Of a stretch of DNA of 64,000 nt, positions 1-9,219 are shown one piece after another. The DNA lies in contig NZ_AUBZ01000024.1 in assembly GCF_000429505.1 (NCBI RefSeq), positions 1 to 64,000 of the forward strand. Direction: 5' to 3'. This DNA is from Aliagarivorans taiwanensis DSM 22990. Lineage in GTDB: Bacteria; Pseudomonadota; Gammaproteobacteria; Enterobacterales; Celerinatantimonadaceae. Position 1 is the stretch's first letter. Every line of letters begins with the position of its first letter. Under the pieces are notes generated by a model, which was given only the letters and a program-made list of their open reading frames with translations, was not told the origin of the DNA and did no database searches. Made by a program: the position numbers and the translations under genes.

Positions 1-242
1 CTTCGGCGCATGGCTTAAAGATAAGCATGAGCCGCAAAGGGAATTGTTGGGATAATGCTTGCGCCGAAAGCTTCTTCCACTCACTAAAGGTTGAAGCAGT
101 GCAATACGAGCCCATTATGAATCGAGAAGCTATGCGCCAGGCTGTGTTTGAATACATCGAGGTTGATTACAATCGAACAAGAAGGCACAGTGCTCTGGGC
201 TATCTCAGTCCAGAAAACTACGAACTAAAGAATGTAGCTTAG
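1..242 (+). CDS. IS3-family transposase OrfB, C-terminal part (partial)
   Basis: The frame is open from the first bases of the window, so only about the last 80 residues of the DDE integrase-core transposase are present. The segment [17 protein letters not shown] followed by a conserved S-L-K is the hallmark of IS3 OrfB just before the catalytic glutamate helix, and the tail [19 protein letters not shown] is the typical C-terminus. The internal ATG at 27 is not the true start. The gene catalyses transposition of the element ending at 272. Whether the copy is intact cannot be judged from this window. Confidence 0.9.
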   Translation, partial: SAHGLKISMSRKGNCWDNACAESFFHSLKVEAVQYEPIMNREAMRQAVFEYIEVDYNRTRRHSALGYLSPENYELKNVA

Positions 243-272
243 TAGCGTGTCCAGTATTAGCGGTGCGGATCA
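1..272 (+). mobile_element. Right end of an IS3-family insertion sequence
   Basis: The window opens inside an IS3-type element. The end of its transposase gene (stop at 242) is followed by a terminal repeat that on the minus strand starts at 272 as TGATCCGCACCGCTAATACT and continues GGACACGC. This closely resembles the terminal inverted repeat of IS3 itself as I remember it. The left end lies upstream of the window. The element appears to have inserted into the gene whose reading frame resumes at 273. Confidence 0.85.
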
Positions 273-1304
273 AACCTTCATCTGGCAACTGTAGCACCAC
301 TCTTTTCCAGCCAGGCTGGCAATCGCATAATTTCAGAGCAAAAAGAAGCGTTGGTAAACTATGCCGCTTACGGCAATGATTACTTGCTCCGTTATTTTGA
401 AGGCTACCCCGGAGAGATCGGGAGTTGCTTTGACTACCAGCAACTGATTGTTAATGTTGAGAACCCAGACAACCTTCGTACTGATCCGCCAATTAAAAAC
501 GGTAGCATCCAACTAGGTCCTGACACTCCGGGCATTGTTGTATTTGAAGACAGTTATCACAGTAGTTTTGTCTCCGCTAGCGGCTTCATTTATCGAGAAC
601 AGCTCAGCCCAAATGAAGTATTAGTGCTTTCAGATATTCCACTAGAACCAACTGAGATGTTTGATATTTCTATTGAGTCTGACCAGACAAGAGTTAATCA
701 AAGCCCTTTCACTAGAGACTATCAATTCTCAGTTCAGTATTCAGAAACCTTGGAGCCTGGTACGCACCAACTTACCTCATTTGCAGAGCCATTAGAAAAT
801 CACCTTCTAGCGGCACAGTCTGAGCAATATGAAGAGCAATGGGTTAATTATATGAGGGTTTTAGTTAGCTCAAAGGACAACATAGAGATTCCAGATCTGA
901 GCTCATCTGAATTACAGTTGCTGAATGTAAGCCCCGAAGTGATTAACTATCAGTTTAGTGGATTTGAGCCAAAATCCGTATGGGCGGGACTAAGCTTCAG
1001 TGCAACTAACAGCAAGGGTGAAATAGGCCATTACGACCAATACGTAAGAGTCGATACCAGCAATGGTGTCATCACCTTCCCTAAAATAGCCCCAGACTTG
1101 ACGAATCTTAAGCTTGACTTCGTTCAAATTGAGGTATTAGAGACTTCTAACTACTCTCTAAACTTGGGCGTAAGAAATAGCCAACTAGCGGTATCGCCAA
1201 GAAGGCGCCATGTATCGACCATCCCCTCAAAGCTAAATCATGACTTTAATGCTGTTTACTTATTCAAAAACATTCCAATGAGTGACGAGCAATCAGAGCG
1301 ATAA
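273..1304 (+). pseudogene. Unknown protein, 5'-truncated by the IS3 insertion
   Basis: The reading frame that ends at 1304 stays open backwards through 273 (residues NLHLATVAPLFSSQAGNRI precede the first possible start) and straight into the IS end. The natural start has therefore been removed and the gene is probably inactive. A TTG at 351 could start a shorter product of 317 residues, but no convincing ribosome binding site precedes it. The remainder is acidic, rich in Ser, Asn and beta-type sequence, and has no motif I recognise. It looks like a secreted or surface protein with beta-sandwich character; this is inference only. Confidence 0.6.
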
Positions 1305-1313
1305 TAGCTAAGT

Positions 1314-1342
1314 ACAAAAAAGCCGATGCAATGCATCGGCTT
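1314..1342 (-). terminator. Rho-independent terminator of the FKBP gene
   Basis: The arms AGCCGATGCA (1321-1330) and TGCATCGGCT (1332-1341) form a perfect hairpin, followed on the minus strand by a run of T. It lies just past the stop of the minus-strand isomerase gene. Confidence 0.8.
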
Positions 1343-1367
1343 CTCGATATCGAATCGGCAATCAGGC

Positions 1368-1985
1368 TTACAGAATAGCCAGCAGCTCTACTTCGAATAC
1401 CAGGGTAGCGAATGGAGGGATCGCCGCACCCGCACCTTGTGAGCCGTACGCCAGCTCTTGTGGGATGTACAGCTTCCACTTGTCGCCCACTTTCATGCGT
1501 TGCAGGGCTTCAGTCCAGCCTTTGATTACGCCGTTTACTGGGAACTCTGCAGGTTGGCCGCGCTTCACTGAGCTGTCGAATACTTCGCCAGAGATCAGGG
1601 TGCCTTCATAGTGAACTTGTACCTTGCTGGTCGCTTCTGGGCTTTCGCCTTCGCCTTCGCTCAGTACTTCGTACTGCAGGCCAGTTTCGGTTACGTTGAT
1701 TTCAGGGCGTTGACGGTTATCGCTCAGGAACTTCTCGCCAGCTTCACGTACTTCGGCGTGTTGCTCAGCTTTTTTCGCTTCGATTTGAGCGGTGATTTCC
1801 TGGAAAGCCGCGCCGATGGTCGCTTCGTCAACCTGAGCAGGTTGCTTGGTCATAACATCACGGATACCATCCAGCATGGCATCAATCACTAGTCCTTCAA
1901 AAGCAGCACGTTCGATTTGCTCACCGATCTGCATACCGTAGCCATAGCTGGCCTGCGCTGCTGCGCCTTGATACTTTTCGCTCAT
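1368..1985 (-). CDS. fklB: FKBP-type peptidyl-prolyl cis-trans isomerase (FklB/FKBP22-like)
   Basis: Predicted 205-residue PPIase that accelerates proline isomerisation during protein folding. The N-terminal half (MSEKYQGAAAQASYGYG onward) is the helical dimerisation domain of the FKBP22/Mip group. The C-terminal half is the FKBP fold, with the family motifs VHYEGTLISGEVFDSS and AYGSQGAGAAIPPFATLVFE. The start at 1985 gives the canonical MSEKYQG N-terminus; an upstream in-frame start would add an uncharacteristic 23 residues. There is no signal peptide, so it is probably cytoplasmic like FklB rather than surface Mip. It lies 37 bp downstream of the GNAT gene and ends in a strong terminator. 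Confidence 0.93.
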   Translation of the reverse strand: MSEKYQGAAAQASYGYGMQIGEQIERAAFEGLVIDAMLDGIRDVMTKQPAQVDEATIGAAFQEITAQIEAKKAEQHAEVREAGEKFLSDNRQRPEINVTETGLQYEVLSEGEGESPEATSKVQVHYEGTLISGEVFDSSVKRGQPAEFPVNGVIKGWTEALQRMKVGDKWKLYIPQELAYGSQGAGAAIPPFATLVFEVELLAIL

Positions 1986-2022
1986 TGTTAACTCAATTTG
2001 GTTTATTAATCGAAGGCGCAGT

Positions 2023-2547
2023 CTAACACAATACACCCGCGGCTTTGCTAGCAATCAGCCCTTTTTCTGCGCGTAATTGGCCGAAGCGCTCACCGTCGAA
2101 ACTGTTTTGCCGCGCCTGACCGGTTAGCTGATAACCCTGGCGCAAATAGAAGTTGATGGCCCGCTCGTTTTCCATCATCACCCACAGACCCAAACGCGAT
2201 TCACCATTCACGCTCAAGTGCTGTTCTACTTTGCTTAGCAGACGAGCTCCCAGACCTTGCCCGGTCACTGTCGGGTCCAGATAACAGGCCAACAGCTCCG
2301 GCCCGTCCGGGGTAAACTCCACACAGGCAAAACCTTTTAAGGGGCGCTCCCCTACCACCCATGCCGACATGGCGCGATCGGTTAGCCGCTTATGCCAAAG
2401 CAAGCGATGCTGTGACTGATTAAGCTGAGCCAGCATTTTATCCACCAAGGCGGGCGGGTAAGTCGCCGCCCAACTTCTGCGTTGCACGTCCACAATCGCG
2501 ACCGCATCCGCTTCTCTGGCCGGTCGAATGGCCGCTTTACAGGTCAT
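2023..2547 (-). CDS. GNAT-family N-acetyltransferase
   Basis: A 174-residue protein with the GNAT fold signatures: the acetyl-CoA-binding segment DPTVTGQGLGARLLSKVEQH (Q/R-x-x-G-x-G/A type) around residues 92-111, and the late motif NERAINFYLRQGYQ near 127-140. GNAT enzymes transfer acetyl from acetyl-CoA to amines; the substrate here cannot be deduced. It starts 18 bp after the M48 protease gene and precedes the FKBP gene, so all three may be co-transcribed. Confidence 0.85.
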   Translation of the reverse strand: MTCKAAIRPAREADAVAIVDVQRRSWAATYPPALVDKMLAQLNQSQHRLLWHKRLTDRAMSAWVVGERPLKGFACVEFTPDGPELLACYLDPTVTGQGLGARLLSKVEQHLSVNGESRLGLWVMMENERAINFYLRQGYQLTGQARQNSFDGERFGQLRAEKGLIASKAAGVLC

Positions 2548-2565
2548 CGCGTAAGGCTCGAATAA

Positions 2566-3381
2566 TCATAAGTTGGGACGTTCACAGTCTGGCTGTTTGT
2601 TATTGGCTAGCGCTTGCTGGCGCAGGCCAGAGGCTTTTGGCATTTGTGACTCCAGCTGATTAATCCGGGTGTTGTGCGATGGATGAGTCGACAAGAACTG
2701 CGGTGGCGAGCCGCCGCTGGCCTTGGCCATGTTTTGCCACAGGCTGACACTCTCTTGCGGCTCAAAACCGGCACTGGCCATCAAATCGAGTCCCATCACG
2801 TCGGCTTCACTTTCCTGCGCGCGGCCGTAGGGCAACACGATGCCGTATTGCACGCCCAAGCCCAGTGCGGCCATGGTCGCGCCCTTGTGTTCAATATCGC
2901 TGGCACCAATGGCAACCGCAGCGGCCAAGGTACCGACACCGACAATCTGATTACGCGACAGTCGCTCGTTGCTGTGCTCAGCCAGCACGTGGGCGATTTC
3001 ATGGCCGATTACCGTGGCCAATTGGTCAGGGGTTTCTGCGACTTCGATAAGGCCGGTGTAAACACCGATATGGCCGCCGGGTAGTGCAAAGGCATTCACT
3101 TGTTCGGATTTGAACACCGCCACCTCCCAATGCTCTTCACCGTAGTGGCCGGGGATCTCGGCGGTGACCGCATCGGTGACACACTGCACGTAAACGACAA
3201 TCGCTTTGTCGGTCACCACCTCCTCGCTCTTTTTGATCTCTTCGAACGACTGGGCACCCAAGGCGCTCATTTGCGAGTTATCGTAGAGCAACACCCGGTT
3301 TCTGCCGGTCGGCGAGGCACTACAACCCGCCAAAGTAAGCACACAAATCAAGCTGACCGCCTTAAGCCATAGCGAACGCAT
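2566..3381 (-). CDS. M48-family metalloprotease lipoprotein (LoiP/YggG-like)
   Basis: A 271-residue predicted envelope protease. It begins with a lipoprotein signal peptide ending in the lipobox LAGC (Cys19). The zinc-binding motif HEIAH sits at about residues 127-131 and the third ligand region ESEADVMGLDLMASAGF at about 190-206, both typical of Peptidase M48. Within the Oma1/LoiP/BepA group, the short length and lack of TPR repeats favour LoiP/YggG over BepA. The likely role is turnover of damaged envelope proteins. A good ribosome binding site (AGGGAAAGGT) precedes the ATG. Confidence 0.88.
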   Translation of the reverse strand: MRSLWLKAVSLICVLTLAGCSASPTGRNRVLLYDNSQMSALGAQSFEEIKKSEEVVTDKAIVVYVQCVTDAVTAEIPGHYGEEHWEVAVFKSEQVNAFALPGGHIGVYTGLIEVAETPDQLATVIGHEIAHVLAEHSNERLSRNQIVGVGTLAAAVAIGASDIEHKGATMAALGLGVQYGIVLPYGRAQESEADVMGLDLMASAGFEPQESVSLWQNMAKASGGSPPQFLSTHPSHNTRINQLESQMPKASGLRQQALANNKQPDCERPNL

Positions 3382-3536
3382 ACCTTTCCCTCAAATCAAA
3401 GCTAGTATCCCGCAGTATAGTGCCCCAAGGGCGGCTTTTGAACCGTGCTACGCGCACATAAATACAGAGTAAGTATTTATTAACTAGGCCCTTTTAATTA
3501 AATTAATATATTAATTAATTGCTTACAGGACGTAGC

Positions 3537-4364
3537 ATGCAGGGCAGGATTCAGGGGTTTACTCTAATTGAGTTAGTTAGCGTTATCGCCATTCTCGCGA
3601 TGTTATACCCGAACAACCTCAAGATGCTTGTTCAGCGAGCTTTTCCAGTCCCTCAGGCAAGGCACTGCTTCGCCGATCTAGTGGTCTAAATCAAGGAGCA
3701 GTAACGCAGTATGAGGGACTGGAAAACTCGCCCTTTGGGAGGAGCTCACTGTCCATAGTTCTTCGTTGAAAACACTCGAAATGGGTCATCATTCCTTCGC
3801 ATTTTCGTCTCGCCCTATGGTCAGTGAGCTCCTCTGAGTCCTGCATCTTGAGGTTATTCGGGTATACGTTCAACCGTAGCTCCGCGCTATATCAGCTTGG
3901 CCCAAGATGGTGAAATCGCAGTGGTTAGGGGCACTGCGGCTGCGTTCTCGGACGGCGTAAAATTGGCCGCTACCAAAGGCCATATCAACGGCGGCCAGGA
4001 TTTTACCAACGGCAATGTCACGGTGAGTCTGAACAATAATGGCTGGCCCGGGTATACGATAATGACCTCGGGCCGCTGCCGCGATGTGTGGAACATGGTG
4101 ATGCAAGAAGGGATTGAGGTGGTACCCGGCACCGAGCCCCCTTCCGGCGGCTACGCCGCTGCAGTGGTATCGGGCAACCTCAGGCGCTGTATCTATGAAT
4201 ACAGTAGCCGCAACCCCGACTTAACACTGGCCTTTATCTACGACACCACCAATGGCGATATTTTGCCCCCCGATGGCGCTGCTGGCGCCTTCGGGGGCTG
4301 GTTGCTAATCACGCTTACCGGAGTGCGTCTGATAAACCGCAGGCGTAAAAAAAGCGGCCAATAG
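3537..4364 (+). pseudogene. Type IV pilin-like protein interrupted by a MITE-like insertion
   Basis: At 3537 a start codon opens MQGRIQGFTLIELVSVIAIL, a classic prepilin peptidase site (G-F-T-L-I-E) and hydrophobic helix. The frame is broken at 3604 by a 259-bp inverted-repeat insertion that brings an in-frame stop. Removing the insertion and one TA duplication rejoins it exactly in frame to APRYISLAQDGEIAVVRGTA and the rest up to 4364, giving about 188 residues like MSHA/type II pseudopilins. The C-terminal part holds two cysteines (RCRDVW and RRCIYEY) as in a pilin disulfide loop. It ends unusually in a Gly-rich, hydrophobic, then basic tail (GGWLLITLTGVRLINRRRKK). Confidence 0.8.
3604..3866. 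mobile_element. MITE-like inverted-repeat element with TA target duplication
   Basis: A non-coding insertion bounded by near-perfect terminal inverted repeats of about 24 bp: TATACCCGAACAACCTCAAG at 3604 onward, against its complement ending GGTTATTCGGGTATA at 3866. The ends are consistent with duplication of a TA dinucleotide (3604-3605 and 3865-3866), as made by IS630/Tc1-mariner transposases. Internally there are two more inverted pairs: one around 3640 and 3710 (CCAGTCCCTCA / TGAGGGACTGG) and one around 3742 and 3817 (GAGGAGCTCACTG / CAGTGAGCTCCTC). It has no transposase, so it would need one supplied in trans. Confidence 0.75.
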
Positions 4365-4372
4365 GCCGCTTC
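4346..4372 (-). terminator. Rho-independent terminator of dnaKJ
   Basis: The stem AGCGGCC (4353-4359) / GGCCGCT (4364-4370) is followed on the minus strand by seven T residues. It lies 20 bp beyond the dnaJ stop and overlaps the last codons of the convergent pilin gene. Confidence 0.85.
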
Positions 4373-4392
4373 AGATGTCTTGCGATAAACAC

Positions 4393-5535
4393 TTAGCTGG
4401 TTAGGTCGTCGAAGAACTTCTTCACACCGTCAAAGAAGCCTTCCGCCTTGGGCTTGTGCTTCTTGCTGGCGCTACCACCGCAGCTCTCTTCGAACTCACG
4501 CAGCAACTGCTTCTGGGTTTCGTTGAGGTTAACCGGGGTTTCCACAATCACTTTACAGATCAGATCACCGGTTGCGCCGCTACGTACCGATTTCACACCC
4601 TTACCACGCATCCGGAACATCCGGCCGGTTTGGGTCTCAGTCGGAACCTTCAGGTTGACGCGACCATCAAGGGTTGGCACTTCAATTTCGCCACCTAGCG
4701 CAGCCAGGGTGAAGCTGATTGGCACTTCACAGTACAGGTTGTTGCCATCACGTTGGAAGATGGGGTGCTCTTTTACGTGCACCTGCACGTACAGATCGCC
4801 CGCTGGCGCGCCGTGCTCGCCCGCTTCGCCTTCACCGCTTAGGCGGATACGGTCACCGGTATCCACACCTGCAGGAATGCTGACAGACAGGGTCTTCGAG
4901 CGCTCGTAACGGCCTTCACCATGACACTTGTGGCAAGGGTCGCTGATGATAGTGCCGCGACCTTTACAGGTTGGACAGGTTTGCTGAACCGCAAAGAAGC
5001 CCTGGCGCATCTGCACTTGGCCTTGGCCATGACAGGTGCCACAGGTTTTCGGCTTGGAGCCCTTCTTGGCACCGGTGCCGTTACACTGTTCACAGTGCAC
5101 CAAGGTCGGTACCTTAATCTCGCGCTTAACGCCTTTTACTGCTTGCTCGAGGGTCAGCTCCATGTTGTAGCGCAGGTCGCTACCACGTTGTGGCTGACGA
5201 CGACCACCGCCACCACCGGCGCGGCCACCACCGAAGATATCGCCGAATACATCGCCGAAGATGTCACCAAAGTCTTGAGCACCGCCGCCACCAAAGCCGC
5301 CACGGTTCGGATCCACGCCGGCATGGCCGTAGTGGTCGTAGGCTTCTTTCTTCTGGGGATCGCTTAGCACTTCGTAGGCTTCTTTCACCTCTTTAAAGCG
5401 CTCTTCCAGCGTTTTGTCACCCTTGGTGCGGTCTGGGTGATACTTCATCGCCAGGCGTTTGTACGCCTTCTTGATGTCGCGTTCGCTAGCGCCTTTGCTA
5501 AGGCCCAGTACTTCGTAAAAATCTCGTTTCGACAT
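4393..5535 (-). CDS. dnaJ: Chaperone protein DnaJ (Hsp40)
   Basis: Co-chaperone that delivers unfolded clients to DnaK and stimulates its ATPase. The order of domains is canonical: a J domain with the HPD tripeptide (YHPDRTKGD, about residues 32-40), a Gly/Phe-rich linker (about 70-115), four CxxCxGxG zinc repeats ([32 protein letters not shown]; about 145-210), and the C-terminal substrate domains. The 380-residue length is normal. The start at 5535 ([11 protein letters not shown]) is chosen because an upstream in-frame start adds an atypical nine residues. It follows dnaK by 80 bp and is presumably co-transcribed from the dnaK sigma-32 promoter. Confidence 0.98.
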   Translation of the reverse strand: MSKRDFYEVLGLSKGASERDIKKAYKRLAMKYHPDRTKGDKTLEERFKEVKEAYEVLSDPQKKEAYDHYGHAGVDPNRGGFGGGGAQDFGDIFGDVFGDIFGGGRAGGGGGRRQPQRGSDLRYNMELTLEQAVKGVKREIKVPTLVHCEQCNGTGAKKGSKPKTCGTCHGQGQVQMRQGFFAVQQTCPTCKGRGTIISDPCHKCHGEGRYERSKTLSVSIPAGVDTGDRIRLSGEGEAGEHGAPAGDLYVQVHVKEHPIFQRDGNNLYCEVPISFTLAALGGEIEVPTLDGRVNLKVPTETQTGRMFRMRGKGVKSVRSGATGDLICKVIVETPVNLNETQKQLLREFEESCGGSASKKHKPKAEGFFDGVKKFFDDLTS

Positions 5536-5562
5536 ATTCTTTAAGTGTTTATTGAAAGACAC

Positions 5563-5588
5563 ACGGGCGCAGCTTACGCAACGCCCGT
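5563..5588. other. Short hairpin between dnaK and dnaJ
   Basis: ACGGGCG (5563-5569) and CGCCCGT (5582-5588) can pair around a 12-base loop in the dnaK-dnaJ gap. On the coding strand it is not followed by a T-run, so it is not a full terminator. It could be a partial attenuator or an mRNA stability element. Confidence 0.3.
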
Positions 5589-5615
5589 TTTAGATCATCT
5601 AAGAAGCGTTACGAC

Positions 5616-7538
5616 TTATTTTTTGTCGTCTTTAACTTCTTCGAACTCAGCGTCAACAACGTCGTCTTGTTGCGCTTGGCCAGCATCTTGCGCTGCGCCT
5701 TCAGCACCTTGTGCTGCTTGCGCTTGCTGCTGGGCTACTTCCATCAGCTTTTGCGAAGCTTCAATCAGCGCCTGAGTCTTGGCTTCGATTTCAGCTTTGT
5801 CTTCGCCTTTAGAGGCTGCTTCCAGCTCGCTGGCTGCCGCTTCGATCTTCTCTTTGTCTTCTGCAGGCAGTGCTTCGCCAGCTTCTTCGATTTGCTTGCG
5901 AGTACCGTGAACCAGCGCGTCTGCTTGGTTACGGGCTTGCGCCAGCTCTTCGAATTGCTTGTCAGCTTCAGCGTTGGCTTCGGCTTCGTTCACCATCTTG
6001 TTGATCTCGTCCTCAGACAGGCCTGAAGAAGCTTGAATGGTGATCTTCTGCTCTTTGCCAGTGTCTTTATCTTTAGCAGACACGTGCAGGATGCCGTCGG
6101 CGTCCAGATCGAAGGTTACTTCGATTTGTGGCACACCACGTTGAGCAGGACGAATACCCTCAAGGTTGAACTGACCCAGCGACTTGTTATCGCCAGCGCG
6201 CTTACGCTCACCTTGCAGTACGTGTACGGTTACTGCGCTCTGGTTGTCGTCAGCGGTCGAGAATACCTGCGAGCTCTTAGTTGGGATGGTGGTGTTCTTC
6301 TCAACTACGCGAGTCATTACACCGCCCATGGTTTCGATACCCAGCGACAGCGGGGTTACGTCCAACAGCAGTACGTCGGTCTTATCACCAGACAGCACGC
6401 CACCTTGAATCGCAGCACCTACAGCTACCGCTTCATCAGGGTTTACGTCTTTACGGGCTTCTTTACCGAAGAAGTCAGCAACGGTCTTCTGAACCAGTGG
6501 CATACGGGTTTGACCGCCCACCAGAATCACGTCGTTTACGTCGTTTACCGACAGGTCAGCGTCTTGCAGAGCAATGCGCATTGGCTCTAGCGACTTCTGA
6601 ACCAGATCTTCAACCAGCGACTCCAGCTTAGCGCGAGTCAGCTTGATGTTAAGGTGCTTAGGACCGGTGGCATCTGCAGTGATGTACGGCAGGTTCACGT
6701 CGGTCTGCTGAGCAGAAGACAGCTCGATCTTGGCTTTCTCAGCAGCTTCTTTCAGACGCTGCATGGCCAGTGGATCGTTCTTAAGGTCGAAACCTTGCTC
6801 TTTCTTGAACTCTTCTACCAAGTAGTTGATTACGCGGTTATCGAAGTCTTCACCACCCAGGTGAGTATCACCGTTGGTTGCCAGTACTTCGAAGGTCTTC
6901 TCGCCATCTACTTCATCGATTTCGATGATAGAGATATCGAAGGTACCACCACCCAAGTCGTATACGGCAACAACGTTGTCGCCTTTAGACTGGTTAACAC
7001 CGTAAGCGAATGCCGCAGCAGTTGGCTCGTTGATGATACGTTTTACGTCCAGACCGGCGATACGGCCAGCATCTTTGGTTGCTTGACGCTGAGAGTCGTT
7101 GAAGTAAGCAGGAACGGTAATTACCGCTTCAGTCACTGCTTCGCCCAGGTAGTCCTCGGCGGTTTTCTTCATTTTCTTCAGTACTTCGGCAGAGATTTGC
7201 GGTGGCGCTTTCTTCTCACCTTTCGCTTCTACCCAAGCATCACCGTTGTCAGCGTTAACGATGTTGAATGGCATGATCTCGATGTCACGCTGAACTTCTT
7301 CGTCGGTGAAACGACGACCGATCAGACGCTTAATCGCGAACAGAGTGTTAGTTGGGTTGGTAACAGCCTGACGTTTCGCCGGTTGACCTACCAAGGTTTC
7401 GCCGTCGTCGGTGAAAGCAATAATAGAAGGAGTGGTGCGATCACCCTCGGCATTTTCAATCACTTTAGGGGTGTCGCCGTCTAGGATGGCCACACTAGAG
7501 TTAGTGGTTCCAAGGTCGATACCAATAATCTTACCCAT
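5616..7538 (-). CDS. dnaK: Chaperone protein DnaK (Hsp70)
   Basis: A 640-residue Hsp70 that folds and refolds proteins in ATP-driven cycles with DnaJ and GrpE. It begins [17 protein letters not shown], the phosphate-1 loop of the actin-like ATPase. It contains the Hsp70 signatures [14 protein letters not shown] and [14 protein letters not shown], the interdomain linker [13 protein letters not shown], and the acidic tail ending [10 protein letters not shown]. Length and ends match the family. A sigma-32 promoter lies 45-76 bp upstream of the start. grpE is not adjacent; it sits at 25925 with its own heat-shock promoter. Confidence 0.99.
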   Translation of the reverse strand: MGKIIGIDLGTTNSSVAILDGDTPKVIENAEGDRTTPSIIAFTDDGETLVGQPAKRQAVTNPTNTLFAIKRLIGRRFTDEEVQRDIEIMPFNIVNADNGDAWVEAKGEKKAPPQISAEVLKKMKKTAEDYLGEAVTEAVITVPAYFNDSQRQATKDAGRIAGLDVKRIINEPTAAAFAYGVNQSKGDNVVAVYDLGGGTFDISIIEIDEVDGEKTFEVLATNGDTHLGGEDFDNRVINYLVEEFKKEQGFDLKNDPLAMQRLKEAAEKAKIELSSAQQTDVNLPYITADATGPKHLNIKLTRAKLESLVEDLVQKSLEPMRIALQDADLSVNDVNDVILVGGQTRMPLVQKTVADFFGKEARKDVNPDEAVAVGAAIQGGVLSGDKTDVLLLDVTPLSLGIETMGGVMTRVVEKNTTIPTKSSQVFSTADDNQSAVTVHVLQGERKRAGDNKSLGQFNLEGIRPAQRGVPQIEVTFDLDADGILHVSAKDKDTGKEQKITIQASSGLSEDEINKMVNEAEANAEADKQFEELAQARNQADALVHGTRKQIEEAGEALPAEDKEKIEAAASELEAASKGEDKAEIEAKTQALIEASQKLMEVAQQQAQAAQGAEGAAQDAGQAQQDDVVDAEFEEVKDDKK

Positions 7539-7582
7539 GGGAATTTCTCCGATTACGTTCTAGTAAAAATCTGCGTTGATTC

Positions 7583-7614
7583 TAAAGTGGGGCCAGCAAA
7601 ATGCTTTTCAAGGG
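7583..7614 (-). promoter_or_regulatory. Sigma-32 heat-shock promoter of dnaK
   Basis: Read on the minus strand, CCCTTGAA (-35) is followed after 14 bp by CCCCACTTTA (-10). This is close to the known sigma-32 consensus (CTTGAA, 13-15 bp, CCCCAT-T). It lies just upstream of dnaK. A similar site stands before grpE. Confidence 0.85.
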
Positions 7615-7835
7615 AAAATTCAAAAAAAATTCGCGAAAGCCCGAAATCACTGGGCTCGGCCCAGCTACCAAGGCTCAACAAGCGGATTACAGTTCGATGA
7701 CAATTACCCCTTTAGATCAATAAATCAGTGTTTCCGACTGGATTTATTATTACCTATCGGTATACTAATCCGCTTCTTATAACGATTGCGGCATTTTTGC
7801 CTAAAAAACAATCAAAAAGAAAGAAGAAGGGAAGT

Positions 7836-9143
7836 ATGAATTCTACTAACAAAATGAGTCTTACTCATCGAATCTTGATCAGCATGGTCGCTGGTATCGC
7901 AATGGGTGTACTACTACAAACCTTTGCGGCAGATTCACAGTTCGTCCAAGACTACATCATCAATGGTCTGTTCAACATTGTAGGTACAGTGTTTGTATCC
8001 AGCTTACGCATGCTGGTAGTGCCATTGGTATTTGTCTCCTTGGTATGTGGTGTTGCCTCTATGCAAGACACCGCACGCTTGGGACGCCTGGGCGGTAAGA
8101 CCGTAGCGCTATACTTAGCCACCACCGCGATCGCTATCTCCATCGCCATGGCCGTTGCCCTGCTGATCAAGCCAGGCGCCGGTATGGAGCTGGTGAGCGA
8201 CGCCGAGTTCGTTGCCAACGAAGCACCTTCATTGGCACAGGTGATCATCGACATGTTCCCCACCAACCCAATTGCCTCAATGGCGAGCGGTAACATGTTG
8301 CAGATCATCGTATTTGCTCAGCTGTTTGGTCTGTCTATCGCCATTGCCGGCGAACCGGGCCAACGCATTGCCAGCATGTTTGAAGACTTCAACGTAGTCA
8401 TCATGAAGCTGGTTACCTTGCTGATGAATATCGCCCCTTACGGTGTATTCGCACTGCTAAGCAAGCTGTTCTACGAGATTGGCTTTGACGCTATCTACAG
8501 CCTGTTCGGCTACTTTATGGTGGTCCTGGCGGTATTGATTATCCAAGCTGCCGTGGTGTACCCAGTACTGCTGAAGCTACTATCTGGCCTAAACCCACTT
8601 ATCTTCGTTAAGAAGATGCGTGAAGCCTTTGTATTTGCCTTCAGTACTGCGTCGTCCAACGCCACTATCCCTGTAACGCTGGAAACCGCGACCCACAAGC
8701 TGGGTGTGCGTAACTCGACTGCATCGTTCACGGTACCGCTGGGCGCTACCATTAATATGGACGGCACCTCGATTATGCAGGGTGTAGCAACCATCTTTAT
8801 CGCCACCGTTTATGGCTTCGACCTAAGCGCCGGTCAACTGCTCACCGTTATCCTGACTGCCACCCTGGCGTCAGTGGGCACTGCAGGTGTACCGGGTGTG
8901 GGCCTGATTACCTTGGCGATGGTACTGACTCAGGTTGGCCTGCCAGTTGAAGGTATCGCCCTGATTATCGGTGTAGACCGTCTGCTGGATATGGTGCGCA
9001 CCGCGGTAAACATCACCGGCGACAGCATGGTGACAGTAGCGGTAGCTAAATCAGAGGGTGACCTGAACATCGCCACCTACAACGACCCAGAAGCGGGCCT
9101 TAAAGATGAAGAAGTTCATCTGCCCCATGGCGAGCCCGTGTAG
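7836..9143 (+). CDS. Dicarboxylate/amino acid:cation symporter (DAACS family, GltP-like)
   Basis: A 435-residue inner-membrane secondary transporter of the glutamate/aspartate/C4-dicarboxylate family. It has multiple hydrophobic segments, the serine-rich re-entrant loop FAFSTASSNATIPVTLE (about residues 265-281), and the family signature GATINMDGTSIMQGVATIF (about 302-320) that forms the substrate and sodium site. The DRLLDMVRT and NITGD motifs near the C-terminus also belong to the transport core. The start at 7836 has a strong AAGAAGGGA ribosome binding site; upstream in-frame codons are not part of the family. Whether it takes glutamate or a C4-dicarboxylate cannot be decided. Confidence 0.92.
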   Translation: MNSTNKMSLTHRILISMVAGIAMGVLLQTFAADSQFVQDYIINGLFNIVGTVFVSSLRMLVVPLVFVSLVCGVASMQDTARLGRLGGKTVALYLATTAIAISIAMAVALLIKPGAGMELVSDAEFVANEAPSLAQVIIDMFPTNPIASMASGNMLQIIVFAQLFGLSIAIAGEPGQRIASMFEDFNVVIMKLVTLLMNIAPYGVFALLSKLFYEIGFDAIYSLFGYFMVVLAVLIIQAAVVYPVLLKLLSGLNPLIFVKKMREAFVFAFSTASSNATIPVTLETATHKLGVRNSTASFTVPLGATINMDGTSIMQGVATIFIATVYGFDLSAGQLLTVILTATLASVGTAGVPGVGLITLAMVLTQVGLPVEGIALIIGVDRLLDMVRTAVNITGDSMVTVAVAKSEGDLNIATYNDPEAGLKDEEVHLPHGEPV

Positions 9144-9187
9144 GCGGCTCTCAGCTTGCTTAATTAACTCGCTTGTAGAGATATAAA

Positions 9188-9219
9188 AGCCAGCACCTTG
9201 GGTGCTGGCTTTTTCTTTT
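9188..9219 (+). terminator. Rho-independent terminator of the symporter gene
   Basis: AAGCCAGCACC pairs with GGTGCTGGCTT and is followed by TTTCTTTT, 45 bp after the stop codon. Confidence 0.9.

Noticed and set aside
6033-7484. Long open frames on the plus strand across dnaK
   Set aside because: They are antisense shadows of a highly conserved gene. They have no ribosome binding sites or recognisable domains.
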